From VXNE01 sp965206615 (GTDB taxonomy: Bacteria > Pseudomonadota > Gammaproteobacteria > Pseudomonadales > Azotimanducaceae), in assembly GCA_965206615.1 (NCBI GenBank), contig CBDBKI010000005.1, positions 1 to 64,000 on the forward strand: DNA of 64,000 bases, read 5' to 3'. Position 1 is the first letter of the stretch; every line of letters begins with the position of its first letter. The position numbers and the translations under genes are program-made. The notes beneath the pieces were generated by a model. That model ran no database searches. It saw nothing but the letters and a program-made list of their open reading frames with translations, and was not told the DNA's origin. This document shows, piece by piece, positions 1 through 8,398 of this stretch.

Positions 1-1
1 G

Positions 2-409
2 GAGCTCTACAAGAAGGAGAAGGCGAATCCGCTCGGCGGATGCCTGCCCATGGTCCTGCAGATGCCGGTGTTCATCGCCCTCTACTGGGTGCTCTACGAG
101 AGCGTGGACCTGCGCCAGGCGCCGTTCTTCCTGTGGATCGACGATCTGGCGGCGATGGACCCGTTCTTCGTGCTGCCGATCCTCATGGGTGCCTCGATGT
201 TCGGTCAGCAACTCCTGAACCCGCCGCCGCCGGACCCCACGATGGCGCGCATGATGAAGATGATGCCCATCATGTTCACGGTCCTGTTCCTCTTCTTTCC
301 TTCGGGCCTCGTGCTCTACTGGCTCGTCAACAACCTCGTTTCCATGGCGCAGCAGTGGTTCATCACCTACCGGATCGAACACGCGGACAGCGGCGGGGCC
401 AAGGCCTGA
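2..409 (+). CDS. yidC: Membrane protein insertase YidC, C-terminal part
   Basis: YidC inserts and folds inner-membrane proteins, alone or with SecYEG, and helps place F0 subunits a and c of ATP synthase. The window opens inside the gene, so the start and the large periplasmic domain are missing. What remains has the 60 kDa/Oxa1 core: NPLGGCLPMVLQMPVFIALY, a hydrophobic hairpin, the methionine-rich MARMMKMMPIMFTVLF stretch, and the final helix FPSGLVLYWLVNNLVSMAQQ followed by a short tail. It is followed directly by mnmE, as in most gammaproteobacteria near oriC. The missing 5' part should lie just upstream with rnpA and rpmH. Confidence 0.95.
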   Translation, partial: ELYKKEKANPLGGCLPMVLQMPVFIALYWVLYESVDLRQAPFFLWIDDLAAMDPFFVLPILMGASMFGQQLLNPPPPDPTMARMMKMMPIMFTVLFLFFPSGLVLYWLVNNLVSMAQQWFITYRIEHADSGGAKA

Positions 410-446
410 GCCCCTGCGACGGCGTTCCCGGCGAGCGCCGGAGGCC

Positions 447-1772
447 ATGACACGCACATCGGACTCCGCGGAGACCATCGCGGCGGTTGCCACGGCGCCC
501 GGACGCGGCGGCGTCGGCATCGTACGCGTGTCCGGACCGGCGGCCGCGGCGATCGCTCAACAGGTCGTTGGCCGGAAGCTCACACCGCGACAGGCCGAGT
601 TCGGCGATTTCCGCGATACCGACGGCGCCGCTCTGGACCGCGGTATCGCCCTCTTCTTCGCGGGACCGCGTTCCTTCACCGGGGAGGACGTCCTCGAACT
701 GCAGGGTCATGGCGGCCCGGTGGTGCTTGACCTCGTGCTTGCGCGGGTGCTCGAACTCGGCGCGCGGCGGGCCAACCCGGGCGAGTTTTCCGAGCGCGCG
801 TTCGTCAACGGACGCATCGACCTCGTGCAGGCGGAAGCGATCGCGGACCTGGTCAATAGCGCGACCCGCCAGGCGGCGCTCGGCGCCGTGCGCTCGCTCA
901 CCGGAGCCTTCTCCGAGCGCGTGCACGAGGTGGATCGCGGCATCCTCGCGTTGCGGGTCTTCTGCGAGGGCGCCATCGACTTCCCGGACGAGGACATCGA
1001 CTTCCTCTCGGAGTCCGACATCGGAGCACGGCTCGACAGCGTGCGGGAAGGTCTGGCTGCGCTACGCGCGGACGCGACCCAGGGCGCGCTCCTGAACGAC
1101 GGCGCGAGCATCGTCTTCGTGGGCGATCCGAACGTCGGTAAATCCAGTATTTTCAACAGGTTGTCAGGCGAGGACAGGGCGATCGTCACGCCGATCCCCG
1201 GCACCACCCGGGACACGCTGACGGCCGATTTCGATCTCGACGGACTGCCCGTAAGGGTGGTGGACACGGCCGGGCTGCGGGACACGGACGATCCGATCGA
1301 AGCCGAAGGCGTGGACCGTACGCGGCGGGCCATGGCGAGTGCCGACATCGTCGTGCGCGTGCTCGACGACCGTTGCCCCCCGTCCGCACCGCCGGACGAA
1401 GTGCAGCCAACGCTCGTCGTGCGCAACAAGACGGACCTGAGCGGGTCGGCCGCGGGACGCGTACAGCCCGGCATCGTCCGCGTGTGCGCACTGGATGGAG
1501 GCGGTTTCGAGGCCCTCGTCTCCGAACTCAAGCGGCTGGCCGGCTACCGCACCGGAGAGGGCGCCTTCACCGCGCGACGCCGGCATCTCGAGGCATTGAC
1601 CGCGGCGGACGCGGCACTCGCTGCCGGCGCGCGACGCCTGGCGGCAGGCGAGGGAGAACTGCTTGCCGAGGAGCTCCGCGCCGCCCACGAGCACCTCGGC
1701 ACCGTGGTCGGGGAGACGACGACCGACGATCTCCTCGGCGAAATCTTTGCCAGCTTCTGCATCGGCAAATAA
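447..1772 (+). CDS. mnmE: tRNA uridine-5-carboxymethylaminomethyl(34) synthesis GTPase MnmE
   Basis: MnmE works with MnmG to place the aminomethyl or carboxymethylaminomethyl group on U34 of certain tRNAs. The 441-aa protein has the family layout: N-terminal folate-binding domain (TIAAVATAPGRGGVGIVRVS), helical domain, and an inserted G domain. Visible G motifs are GDPNVGKS at about 226-233, TTRD, DTAG at about 273, and NKTD at about 327-330. It ends with the invariant FCIGK, whose Cys is functionally important. Length is normal for the family (about 450). It begins 37 bases after yidC with ATG, and mnmG follows at 1812, so the two subunits are probably co-transcribed. Confidence 0.97.
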   Translation: MTRTSDSAETIAAVATAPGRGGVGIVRVSGPAAAAIAQQVVGRKLTPRQAEFGDFRDTDGAALDRGIALFFAGPRSFTGEDVLELQGHGGPVVLDLVLARVLELGARRANPGEFSERAFVNGRIDLVQAEAIADLVNSATRQAALGAVRSLTGAFSERVHEVDRGILALRVFCEGAIDFPDEDIDFLSESDIGARLDSVREGLAALRADATQGALLNDGASIVFVGDPNVGKSSIFNRLSGEDRAIVTPIPGTTRDTLTADFDLDGLPVRVVDTAGLRDTDDPIEAEGVDRTRRAMASADIVVRVLDDRCPPSAPPDEVQPTLVVRNKTDLSGSAAGRVQPGIVRVCALDGGGFEALVSELKRLAGYRTGEGAFTARRRHLEALTAADAALAAGARRLAAGEGELLAEELRAAHEHLGTVVGETTTDDLLGEIFASFCIGK

Positions 1773-1811
1773 GCTATGCGCCCCCCAGGGCTCGGAGCAC
1801 GACCCCAGGCC

Positions 1812-3740
1812 ATGACCCGCAACGAGGAAATCCATGACGTCATCGTGATCGGTGGCGGACATGCCGGCACGGAAGCGGCGCTGGCGGCGGCGCGCATGGG
1901 CGCCGCGACGCTGCTGCTGACGCAGAACATCGAGACCCTCGGGCAGATGTCGTGCAATCCCGCCATCGGCGGCATCGGCAAGAGCCACCTCGTCAAGGAG
2001 ATCGACGCCCTCGGCGGCGCGATGGGCCTCGCCACGGACGCCGCCGGCATCCAGTTCCGCACCCTGAACGGCAGCAAGGGCCCGGCCGTGCGTGCAACCC
2101 GCGCGCAGGCGGACCGGACGCTCTACCGCGGCGCCATCCGCGGCATGCTCGAACGGCAGCCCAACCTCGCGATCTTCCAGCAGTCGGTCGTCGATCTCGA
2201 CATCGAGGACGGACGCGTGACCGGCGTGCGCACCGACATGGGCCTGCGCTTTCCCGCGCGCACTGTAGTCCTGACCACGGGAACGTTTCTCGGTGGCCTG
2301 ATTCACGTCGGCCTCGAAAACCGGCCGGGCGGCCGCGCCGGCGACGCGCCGTCCAACGCCCTGGCGCAACGCCTGCGGGCCCTGCCCTTCCCGGTCGGCC
2401 GCCTCAAGACCGGTACGCCGCCGCGCATCGCCGGCGACACCGTGGATTTCGACCGCCTCGAAGTGCAATGGGGCGACGAGCCCCGGCCCGTGATGTCCTA
2501 TCTCTCGGACGCGAGCGTGCATCCGCGTCAGGTGCCCTGTTACGTGGCGGCGACGAACGACACCACGCACCGGATCATCCGCGCCGGCCTCGACCGGTCA
2601 CCCATGTACACCGGCGTGATCGAAGGCGTCGGGCCGCGTTACTGCCCGTCCATCGAGGACAAGGTCGTGCGCTTCGCGGACCGCGCGGAACACCGGATCT
2701 TCGTCGAGCCGGAAGGCCTCGACACCCACGAGCTGTATCCGAACGGCATTTCGACGAGCCTGCCGTTCGATGTGCAGCTTGCGCTGGTGCGCAGCATCGA
2801 GGGATTCGAGCGGGCGCGGATCACGCGTCCGGGATACGCCATCGAGTACGACTTCTTCGATCCCCGCGGGCTGCACCATTCGCTGGAGACGCGGCCCGTT
2901 TCGCACCTCTTCTTCGCCGGCCAGATCAACGGCACCACCGGATACGAGGAGGCCGCGGCCCAGGGACTGCTCGCCGGCATCAATGCGGCGCGCCGGGTGG
3001 CGGAACTCGAGCCATGGACCCCGGGGCGGCACGAGGCCTACCTCGGCGTCCTCGTGGACGACCTCGTCAACCTGGGGACCGATGAACCCTACCGCATGTT
3101 CACGAGTCGCGCGGAATACCGCCTGCGCCTGCGCCAGGACAACGCGGATCTGCGGCTGACGCCCGTCGGGCGCGAGATGGGCCTGGTCGACGACGGGCGC
3201 TTGCGTGCCTTCGAGACGAAGCGCGAGGCGATTCGCGGCGCGACGGCGCTCCTGGAGTCTCAAAGGGTGGCGCCGGACAGCGGCCTGGCGAACGCGCTGG
3301 CGGCGCGTTGCGGCGAGAACCTGGCCAAGGACACGAGCCTCCGCGACTTCCTCAAGCGGCCGCGTGTCCGCGCGGTCGATATCGCCGCGGTGGTCCCCGA
3401 ACTGGGTGCGTTCGCCGCGGAAGCCGTGGAGCAGGTCGAGATCCAGGCCAAGTACGACGGCTACATCAAGCGCCAGGACCAGGAAATCGCCAGGGCGCGG
3501 GCGCGCGAGCGGGTCGTGCTGCCGGCGGACCTTGCGTACGAGGGCATCTCCGGCCTCTCCAACGAACTCAAGGACAAGCTGGCCGCGGTGCGCCCGACGA
3601 CGCTCGCGCGTGCCGCCCGCATTCCGGGCGTGACGCCGGCCGCGCTGTCGTTGTTGCGCATCCACGCCAAGCGGCACGCGGACGAGCGTACTGCGCCGGC
3701 CGCGGGACAGCGCACGGAGGCGTTGGGACGATCGGCGTGA
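1812..3740 (+). CDS. mnmG: tRNA uridine-5-carboxymethylaminomethyl(34) synthesis enzyme MnmG
   Basis: FAD-dependent partner of MnmE in U34 tRNA modification. The N-terminal dinucleotide-binding motif GGGHAGTEAA (about residues 14-23) is followed by the family signatures QMSCNPAIGGIGKSHLVKEI, LKTGTPPRI, YCPSIEDKV, NGISTSLP and GYEEAAAQGLLAGINAAR. The C-terminal helical region is present. I chose ATG 1812, giving 642 aa and placing the FAD motif close to the N-terminus; an in-frame ATG at 1776 would add 12 residues unlike the family. The 3' end overlaps rsmG by 4 bases (GTGA), indicating translational coupling. Confidence 0.97.
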   Translation: MTRNEEIHDVIVIGGGHAGTEAALAAARMGAATLLLTQNIETLGQMSCNPAIGGIGKSHLVKEIDALGGAMGLATDAAGIQFRTLNGSKGPAVRATRAQADRTLYRGAIRGMLERQPNLAIFQQSVVDLDIEDGRVTGVRTDMGLRFPARTVVLTTGTFLGGLIHVGLENRPGGRAGDAPSNALAQRLRALPFPVGRLKTGTPPRIAGDTVDFDRLEVQWGDEPRPVMSYLSDASVHPRQVPCYVAATNDTTHRIIRAGLDRSPMYTGVIEGVGPRYCPSIEDKVVRFADRAEHRIFVEPEGLDTHELYPNGISTSLPFDVQLALVRSIEGFERARITRPGYAIEYDFFDPRGLHHSLETRPVSHLFFAGQINGTTGYEEAAAQGLLAGINAARRVAELEPWTPGRHEAYLGVLVDDLVNLGTDEPYRMFTSRAEYRLRLRQDNADLRLTPVGREMGLVDDGRLRAFETKREAIRGATALLESQRVAPDSGLANALAARCGENLAKDTSLRDFLKRPRVRAVDIAAVVPELGAFAAEAVEQVEIQAKYDGYIKRQDQEIARARARERVVLPADLAYEGISGLSNELKDKLAAVRPTTLARAARIPGVTPAALSLLRIHAKRHADERTAPAAGQRTEALGRSA

Positions 3741-4312
3741 GTGTCGATCCGGACGCGCGAGCGCGACTCGACGCGTTCACGAGACTGTTGCGGCGCTGGA
3801 ATCGGGTCTACAACCTCGTGGGCCGCCGCGACATCGTCCACCTCGAGAGCCGGCACATCCAGGACAGCCTTACGCTGGTGCCCTGGATCCACGGGACGCG
3901 CATCATGGACGCCGGCTCCGGCGCGGGCTTCCCCGGCATTCCGCTCGCGATCACGGGTGGCGACTGGACGGTGACCCTGGTGGAGCGCAGCGCGAAAAAG
4001 GCCCGGTTCCTGCGCCAGGTCCTGATCGAACTGGCCCTCGATAACGCGACCGTGGTGGAGGAGGACGTGCACAGCTTTCGCCCGGCAACGCTGTTCGACA
4101 CGGTGACGGCACGCGCGTTCGCGCAACCGCCGGTCACCTGGCAGGCGGTACGGGGCCTCCTGCGACCGGGCGGCGTGACGCTGCTGCAGACCGGCGCCGC
4201 GCTGTCGTCCGAAGCGCTTCCGGGGGGGCGCGTGCTGGCGAGCGAACCGGTGGCATCCGGGGCCGAGCTTGCGCGGTACGTCACGGCGGTCACGCCGGAG
4301 GACGGCTCGTGA
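3737..4312 (+). CDS. rsmG: 16S rRNA (guanine(527)-N7)-methyltransferase RsmG
   Basis: SAM-dependent methyltransferase of G527 in 16S rRNA. The start is GTG 3737, overlapping the mnmG stop codon in a GTGA arrangement, giving 191 aa, close to the usual 205-210. It shows the family opening RWNRVYNLV, then RHIQDSLTL, and the SAM-binding motif DAGSGAGFPGIPLAI at about residues 58-72. ERSAKKARFLRQ and TARAFA follow. Loss-of-function alleles in this family give low-level streptomycin resistance. The gene also overlaps parA by four bases, so mnmG, rsmG and parA form a tightly coupled run. Confidence 0.95.
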   Translation: MSVDPDARARLDAFTRLLRRWNRVYNLVGRRDIVHLESRHIQDSLTLVPWIHGTRIMDAGSGAGFPGIPLAITGGDWTVTLVERSAKKARFLRQVLIELALDNATVVEEDVHSFRPATLFDTVTARAFAQPPVTWQAVRGLLRPGGVTLLQTGAALSSEALPGGRVLASEPVASGAELARYVTAVTPEDGS

Positions 4313-5070
4313 CGCGGCTCCTGGCGGTGGCCAACCAGAAGGGCGGCGTCGGCAAGACCACCACCAGCGTCAACCTCGCCGCCTCGCTCGCGCTACTGGG
4401 GGAAGCCACGCTGCTGGTCGATCTCGACCCGCAGGGGAACGCCACGATGGGGTGCGGTGTGGACAAGCACGCGCTGCCGGCCAGCACCTGTGAATGGCTC
4501 CTCGGCGAAGTCCGGCTCGGGGACATCGCTACCCCGGGCGCTCCGGGCATGGAGGTCGCGCCGTCCAATGCGGACCTGACGGCGGCCGAACTCGAACTGC
4601 TCTCCAGCCCCGACCGCAACGCGCGGCTGCGCGGGCGGCTCGAAGGCGAGGTGCAGCGTTACGACTACGTGATCATGGACTGCCCGCCGTCCCTCAACGT
4701 GCTTACCGTGAACGCGTTGATGGCCGCCGACGCGGTGGTGATCCCCACCCAGTGCGAGTACTACGCGCTCGAGGGCCTGACGGCGCTGCTCGACACGATC
4801 GCCGGTGTGCGGGCACGCGGCAACCCGGGCCTGTCAATAGAGGGCATTCTGCGAACCATGTATGATCCGCGCACCAGCCTGACCCGCGACGTGTCGCGGC
4901 AGTTGATGAAACATTTCGGCGATCGCGTATTCCGCACCGTCATCCCCCGCAACGTACGTCTCGCGGAGGCTCCGAGCCACGGCCTCCCCGCCATCCTCTA
5001 CGACCGCCACTGCGCCGGCGCCACGTCCTACATGGCCTTGGCGCGCGAAGTGATGGGTCGGTCACGGTAG
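4309..5070 (+). CDS. parA: Chromosome partitioning ATPase ParA (Soj)
   Basis: Deviant Walker-type ATPase that binds nucleoid DNA and moves ParB-parS complexes to segregate the origin region. The start is GTG 4309, overlapping the rsmG stop. The 253-aa protein has the deviant Walker A KGGVGKTT at residues 11-18 with signature Lys11, LVDLDPQGN after it, and Walker B DYVIMDCPPSLN. VPTQCEYYALEG-type and TMYDPRTSLT stretches are typical of chromosomal Soj proteins. It is followed after 7 bases by parB. No recognisable parS palindrome was seen by eye in this window. Confidence 0.96.
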   Translation: MTRLLAVANQKGGVGKTTTSVNLAASLALLGEATLLVDLDPQGNATMGCGVDKHALPASTCEWLLGEVRLGDIATPGAPGMEVAPSNADLTAAELELLSSPDRNARLRGRLEGEVQRYDYVIMDCPPSLNVLTVNALMAADAVVIPTQCEYYALEGLTALLDTIAGVRARGNPGLSIEGILRTMYDPRTSLTRDVSRQLMKHFGDRVFRTVIPRNVRLAEAPSHGLPAILYDRHCAGATSYMALAREVMGRSR

Positions 5071-5077
5071 TGCGCGG

Positions 5078-5941
5078 ATGAACGCACCCGGCAGGAAACG
5101 CGGCCTCGGCCGCGGTCTCGACGCGCTCCTCGGGGATCGCACGGCAGCCGACGCCGGTGCCGGAACGGACGCCACACAGGTCACGATGGCCGCGGTGGAC
5201 GAGATCTACCGCAGCCCGTTTCAGCCGCGCCGTGTCGTGGCCGACGAAGGCATCGAGGAACTGGCTGCATCCATCCGTTCCCAGGGGCTGCTGCAGCCCT
5301 GTGTCGTACGGCCGCGCATGGCCGGCGGCTTCGAACTGATCGCCGGCGAACGCCGCTGGCGTGCCGCACAGCGGGCGGGACTCGAACGCATACCGGTGGT
5401 GGTGCGCGACGTGGACGATCGCGGCGCCCTGGCCATGGCCCTGATCGAGAACGTCCAGCGCGAGGACCTCAATCCCATCGAGGAAGCGCGCGGATTGCAC
5501 CGCCTGCGCGAAGAGTTCGAATTGACGCAGGAGGAAGTCGCCGAAGCCGTGGGCAAATCCCGCCCGGCCGTAGGCAATCTCCTGCGGCTGCTCAACCTGC
5601 CGGACGCCGTGTGCGAGATGCTCGCAGCCGGCGGACTCGAGATGGGACACGCCCGCGCGTTGCTCGGCCTGCCGCCCGAAGACCAGGAACCGATGGCACG
5701 GGTGGTGGTGCAGGGTCGCCTGTCCGTGCGCCAGACCGAAGCGCTCGTGCGGCGGGCGGGCCGAACGAGCGCTCCCAGGCCCGCGACCGTCGATCCCGAT
5801 ATCCGCAGGCTCGAGATACGCCTTTCGGAACGGCTCGGAGCGGGGGTCTCCATCTCCCAGAGCGCGAAGGGCGCCGGCAAGGTCGTCATCGCCTATGGCA
5901 GCCTCGACGAACTCGACGGGATCCTGAAGCGGTTGGGTTGA
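5078..5941 (+). CDS. parB: Chromosome partitioning protein ParB (Spo0J)
   Basis: CTP-dependent DNA clamp that loads at parS near the origin and stimulates ParA. The 287-aa protein opens with the family leader KRGLGRGLDALLGD, then has the CTPase N-domain (IYRSPFQPRR, GLLQPCVVRP, AGERRWRAAQRAGL). The loading motif ENVQREDLNPIEEARG and the helix-turn-helix TQEEVAEAVGKSRPAVGN follow, and the C-terminal dimerisation domain ends GSLDELDGIL. The ATG at 5078 follows parA by seven bases. Gene order and length match chromosomal, not plasmid, ParB. Confidence 0.96.
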   Translation: MNAPGRKRGLGRGLDALLGDRTAADAGAGTDATQVTMAAVDEIYRSPFQPRRVVADEGIEELAASIRSQGLLQPCVVRPRMAGGFELIAGERRWRAAQRAGLERIPVVVRDVDDRGALAMALIENVQREDLNPIEEARGLHRLREEFELTQEEVAEAVGKSRPAVGNLLRLLNLPDAVCEMLAAGGLEMGHARALLGLPPEDQEPMARVVVQGRLSVRQTEALVRRAGRTSAPRPATVDPDIRRLEIRLSERLGAGVSISQSAKGAGKVVIAYGSLDELDGILKRLG

Positions 5942-5974
5942 CGCTCCTCGGGGGCCGGCGATTCGTGCACGGTT

Positions 5975-6033
5975 CGTCCCGCTCCTGCGGCTTTGCATGA
6001 CTGCGGGACGGGCGACCACAAGGGTCGCCCCTA
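5975..6033 (+). repeat. Short dispersed hairpin repeat, copy 1 (long form)
   Basis: GC-rich intergenic element after parB. It has two nested inverted parts. One is a CGTCCCGCTCCTGCGGC arm pairing imperfectly with the GCGGGACGGG side. The other is GGGCGACC-ACAA-GGGTCGCCC, a near-perfect stem, followed by CTAC. The same arrangement occurs on the opposite strand at 59612-59687, and shorter relatives lie at 36674, 47129, 50236, 55667 and 63956. There is no T-run, so it is not an intrinsic terminator of the ordinary kind. Confidence 0.8.
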
Positions 6034-6064
6034 CGTGACGGATCTGCTTTGCCGAAAGAGGGAC

Positions 6065-6190
6065 GTGGATGCCGACCTGCGCCTGGAGGAGAATGCCTCG
6101 TCGGTCGTGCTCGCGGCCCTCGCCGGTCGCGACGAGTTTCTGCACGTCGTCGTGGCCGACGCACCGAGCCAGGAGGTGGGAGCGTGGTGA
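6065..6190 (+). CDS. Small ORF upstream of and overlapping the nuclease-HEPN gene
   Basis: A 41-aa reading frame from GTG 6065, acidic and Val/Ala-rich (LEENASSVVLAALAGRDEF). Its TGA stop overlaps the GTG start of the next gene, suggesting coupling. The frame is open back through the hairpin repeat, so the start is uncertain, and no family was recognised. A short acidic protein directly upstream of a nuclease-HEPN gene would fit an antitoxin or leader peptide, but this is inference from position only. It could also be the remains of a longer gene truncated by the repeat. Confidence 0.35.
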   Translation: MDADLRLEENASSVVLAALAGRDEFLHVVVADAPSQEVGAW

Positions 6191-6870
6191 CGGAAGCAAC
6201 AGGCGCGGAGTACCTGCTGATCCGCAAGACAGCGAACGATTACCGCAGCAGGGGCTATGAAGTCTCGCTTGAGGCGCCGCTCGACTTCATGCACGGCTTC
6301 CGGGCGGACCTGGTTGCTCGGAAAGGCGACGAGGTCAAGGTCATCGAAGTGAAGTCCCGCTCTTCGTTAGGGGCGATTCCGCAAATCGGCGAACTCGCAA
6401 AACGGGTTGATGCGAAGGAAGGGTGGAGCTTCGAGTTGGTGCTGGTGGGCGAACCTGAGGCGCTGGATGCACCGGAGGGCATGCATCCGTGCGACGGGGC
6501 AACCGTACTCGAGAGGATCGAGCAGGCGGAAAAGGCTCTTGCAGCGGGACTTCCCGAGGCCGCCCTCCTGCTCGCCTGGTCGGCAGTAGAGGCTGGCGCG
6601 AGGGAGTCGCTTGCGGCGGAAGGAGTCCCCGATCCACGTGTTTTGGGGGGGAGGGGGGTCCTCGATCAGGCAGTTCTCCACGGCATCGTCTCGAGGGACG
6701 AGTACAACCACCTGGTCGGTCTGGCGGCGTACCGCAACGCCATCGTCCATGGCTTCCGTGTCGAAGATTTCGACGAAGAGATGGCGCGGCGCGTTGTCGA
6801 CACGGCACGCGAAATGATCAGGGCGATGTCCGAGGGCGCCATCGAGGCTGAGGAGGCTGCCCGCCCGTAG
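6187..6870 (+). CDS. PD-(D/E)XK nuclease-like domain fused to HEPN-like domain
   Basis: A 227-aa protein from GTG 6187 (GTG 6184 is possible), with a strong AGGAGGT ribosome site at 6171-6177. The N-terminal half looks like a restriction-endonuclease fold: Asp41 in the segment FRADLV, then IEVKSR with Glu54 and Lys56 in the E-x-K pattern. The C-terminal half has the HEPN ribonuclease-type motif RNAIVH (R183-x4-H188) in AYRNAIVHGF. HEPN domains often act as RNases in toxin-antitoxin and defence systems. The gene is an accessory insertion between parB and atpI. Function is inferred from motifs; the family name was not recognised with certainty. Confidence 0.65.
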   Translation: MTEATGAEYLLIRKTANDYRSRGYEVSLEAPLDFMHGFRADLVARKGDEVKVIEVKSRSSLGAIPQIGELAKRVDAKEGWSFELVLVGEPEALDAPEGMHPCDGATVLERIEQAEKALAAGLPEAALLLAWSAVEAGARESLAAEGVPDPRVLGGRGVLDQAVLHGIVSRDEYNHLVGLAAYRNAIVHGFRVEDFDEEMARRVVDTAREMIRAMSEGAIEAEEAARP

Positions 6871-7008
6871 CGCCTGAACACGCCGGGGGCCACGTCATCC
6901 TTTGATCAGGCCTTCGATTGGCGGGCCCTCAACGAGGGGCTCCTGAGCAGGGGACACGCCTGCTTGGCCACGCACCCTGCAGAGCCGTCCAGAGCCGTCC
7001 CGCCCGCC

Positions 7009-7037
7009 TTCAATTCCACCCCCCGCCTCCGTATAAT
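7009..7037 (+). promoter_or_regulatory. Probable atp operon promoter
   Basis: TTCAAT at 7009-7014 and a perfect TATAAT at 7032-7037 are separated by 17 bases, followed by a GC-rich discriminator. It lies about 40 bases upstream of the GTG chosen for atpI. A transcription start near 7044 would exclude the in-frame ATG at 7036 as the atpI start. The -35 match is weak (3 of 6). Confidence 0.6.
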
Positions 7038-7077
7038 GCGCGCGCCTCGCGCATCCTCCCGTTTTTGCGATCGAGAC

Positions 7078-7446
7078 GTGGCCTTGCCGGAGCCTTACCG
7101 CATCGTGGGCTTGCAGGGCATCGCGGTCGCGGCGGTGGCGTTGCCGATGTGGCTCCTGGGAGCCGCCCAGGCAGGGTCCGCGGTGCTCGGTGGCTTGGTA
7201 GTCGTGTTGCCGAACGCGTACTTCGCGGTCGGCGCGGTGCGGCGGAAAGTGCCTGATGGCGACGCCGAACGGCTGGCGGAAGCGCGGCGGCTGCTCGGTC
7301 GGGGCATCGCCAAGTGGGCGTTGGCCGTGCTGCTGATGGTGGCGGTCTTCCGACTGGTTGCGGTGGAGCCCCTGGGGTTCTTCGGGGCCCTGACGGTCGC
7401 CCTGGTCGTAGGGGCCGTGGCGCCGCTCGTCACCGCCCGGGTATAG
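7078..7446 (+). CDS. atpI: ATP synthase subunit I (AtpI)
   Basis: Small membrane protein encoded first in many atp operons; it assists assembly of the c-ring and possibly Mg2+ handling, and is not a structural part of F1F0. From GTG 7078 the protein is 122 aa, matching the usual 120-130. Upstream in-frame codons would lie within or before the proposed promoter. Four hydrophobic segments are visible: IVGLQGIAVAAVALPMWLLG, AVLGGLVVVLPNAYFAVGAV, ALAVLLMVAVFRLVAV and FFGALTVALVVGAVAPLV. The segment LVVVLPNAYFA is typical of the family. atpB follows 84 bases later. Confidence 0.85.
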   Translation: MALPEPYRIVGLQGIAVAAVALPMWLLGAAQAGSAVLGGLVVVLPNAYFAVGAVRRKVPDGDAERLAEARRLLGRGIAKWALAVLLMVAVFRLVAVEPLGFFGALTVALVVGAVAPLVTARV

Positions 7447-7530
7447 ACGAAAGGACGACAGCCGGCACGCGCCGGAAACGAGACAAGGCCGCGGGGTCCG
7501 CCAGCAACGGACAGCGCGGAGAAAAGGGAA

Positions 7531-8364
7531 ATGGCTGAAAGCTCTGGCGAATACATTCAGCATCACCTGACGAACCTCACGTACGGGCAGTGCTCGGACG
7601 GCTCGTGGCAGTTCGCCCCCTGCGCCGGCGATGCGTCCATGGGCTTCATGTCGATCAACGTCGATTCCATGGGCTGGGCCATCGCCCTCGGCGTCCTCTT
7701 CTGCGTCGTCTTCCGCATCGCCGCCAAACGGGCCACCGCCGGCGTTCCCGGCGGTCTGCAGAACGCCGTCGAGATGCTCGTCGAGTTCATCGAAGACACG
7801 GTGAATTCCATCTTCAGCCACAAGAACGACATCGTCGCGCCGCTCGCGCTCACCATCTTCGTGTGGGTGTTCCTGATGAACCTCATGGACCTGGTCCCGG
7901 TGGACTGGATCCCGAAGCTGGCGCAGCTGCTCGGCGTGCCGTACATGAAGGTCGTCCCGACCACGGACCCGAACGTCACCATGGGCATGGCGCTCACGGT
8001 GTTCGCCATGATCCTCTTCTACAGCATCCGCCAGAAAGGCGCCGGCGGCTTCCTGGGGGAGCTCGCGTTCCATCCGTTCCCCAAGATCCTCGCGCCCGTC
8101 AACTTCATCCTCGAGACGGTCACGCTGATCGCAAAGCCGCTCTCGCTCGGCCTGCGGCTCTTCGGCAACCTTTACGCGGGCGAGATGATCTTCATCCTCA
8201 TCGCGCTCATGTACGGCGGCTGGGCCACCGGAATCTTCGGCGGAATACTGCAGTGGGCCTGGGCCGTATTCCATGTGCTGATCATCGTTCTCCAGGCGTT
8301 CATCTTCGCCGTGCTGACGGTGGTCTACCTGGCCCAGGCGTACGACGTGGAAGAAGAGCACTGA
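7531..8364 (+). CDS. atpB: F1F0 ATP synthase subunit a (AtpB)
   Basis: Stator subunit of the proton channel; proton transfer to the c-ring passes through its essential arginine. The 277-aa protein has the proteobacterial N-terminus EYIQHHLTNL, several transmembrane helices, MNLMDLVPVDWIP, and the key motif SLGLRLFGNLYAGEMIF with the essential Arg at about residue 209. It ends with the helix LQAFIFAVLTVVYLAQAYD. Length and motifs match gammaproteobacterial AtpB. GAGAAAAGGG precedes the ATG. It is followed by atpE after 34 bases. Confidence 0.97.
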   Translation: MAESSGEYIQHHLTNLTYGQCSDGSWQFAPCAGDASMGFMSINVDSMGWAIALGVLFCVVFRIAAKRATAGVPGGLQNAVEMLVEFIEDTVNSIFSHKNDIVAPLALTIFVWVFLMNLMDLVPVDWIPKLAQLLGVPYMKVVPTTDPNVTMGMALTVFAMILFYSIRQKGAGGFLGELAFHPFPKILAPVNFILETVTLIAKPLSLGLRLFGNLYAGEMIFILIALMYGGWATGIFGGILQWAWAVFHVLIIVLQAFIFAVLTVVYLAQAYDVEEEH

Positions 8365-8398
8365 CCTTCGACCTGTAGACATAGGGAGTGAATCGACA

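Noticed and set aside
1164..2570. Minus-strand frame of 468 codons opposite mnmE/mnmG
   Set aside because: Shadow of two certain genes; composition low in hydrophobic core residues.
4309..5941. parS sites near parAB
   Set aside because: No 16-bp palindrome of the TGTTTCACGTGAAACA type was seen; they may lie outside the window.
5942..6064. Intrinsic terminator after parB
   Set aside because: The hairpin there belongs to the dispersed repeat family and lacks a T-run.
6980..7000. Tandem AGAGCCGTCC repeat before the atp promoter as a regulator-binding site
   Set aside because: Only two units and no known regulator; more likely a simple duplication.
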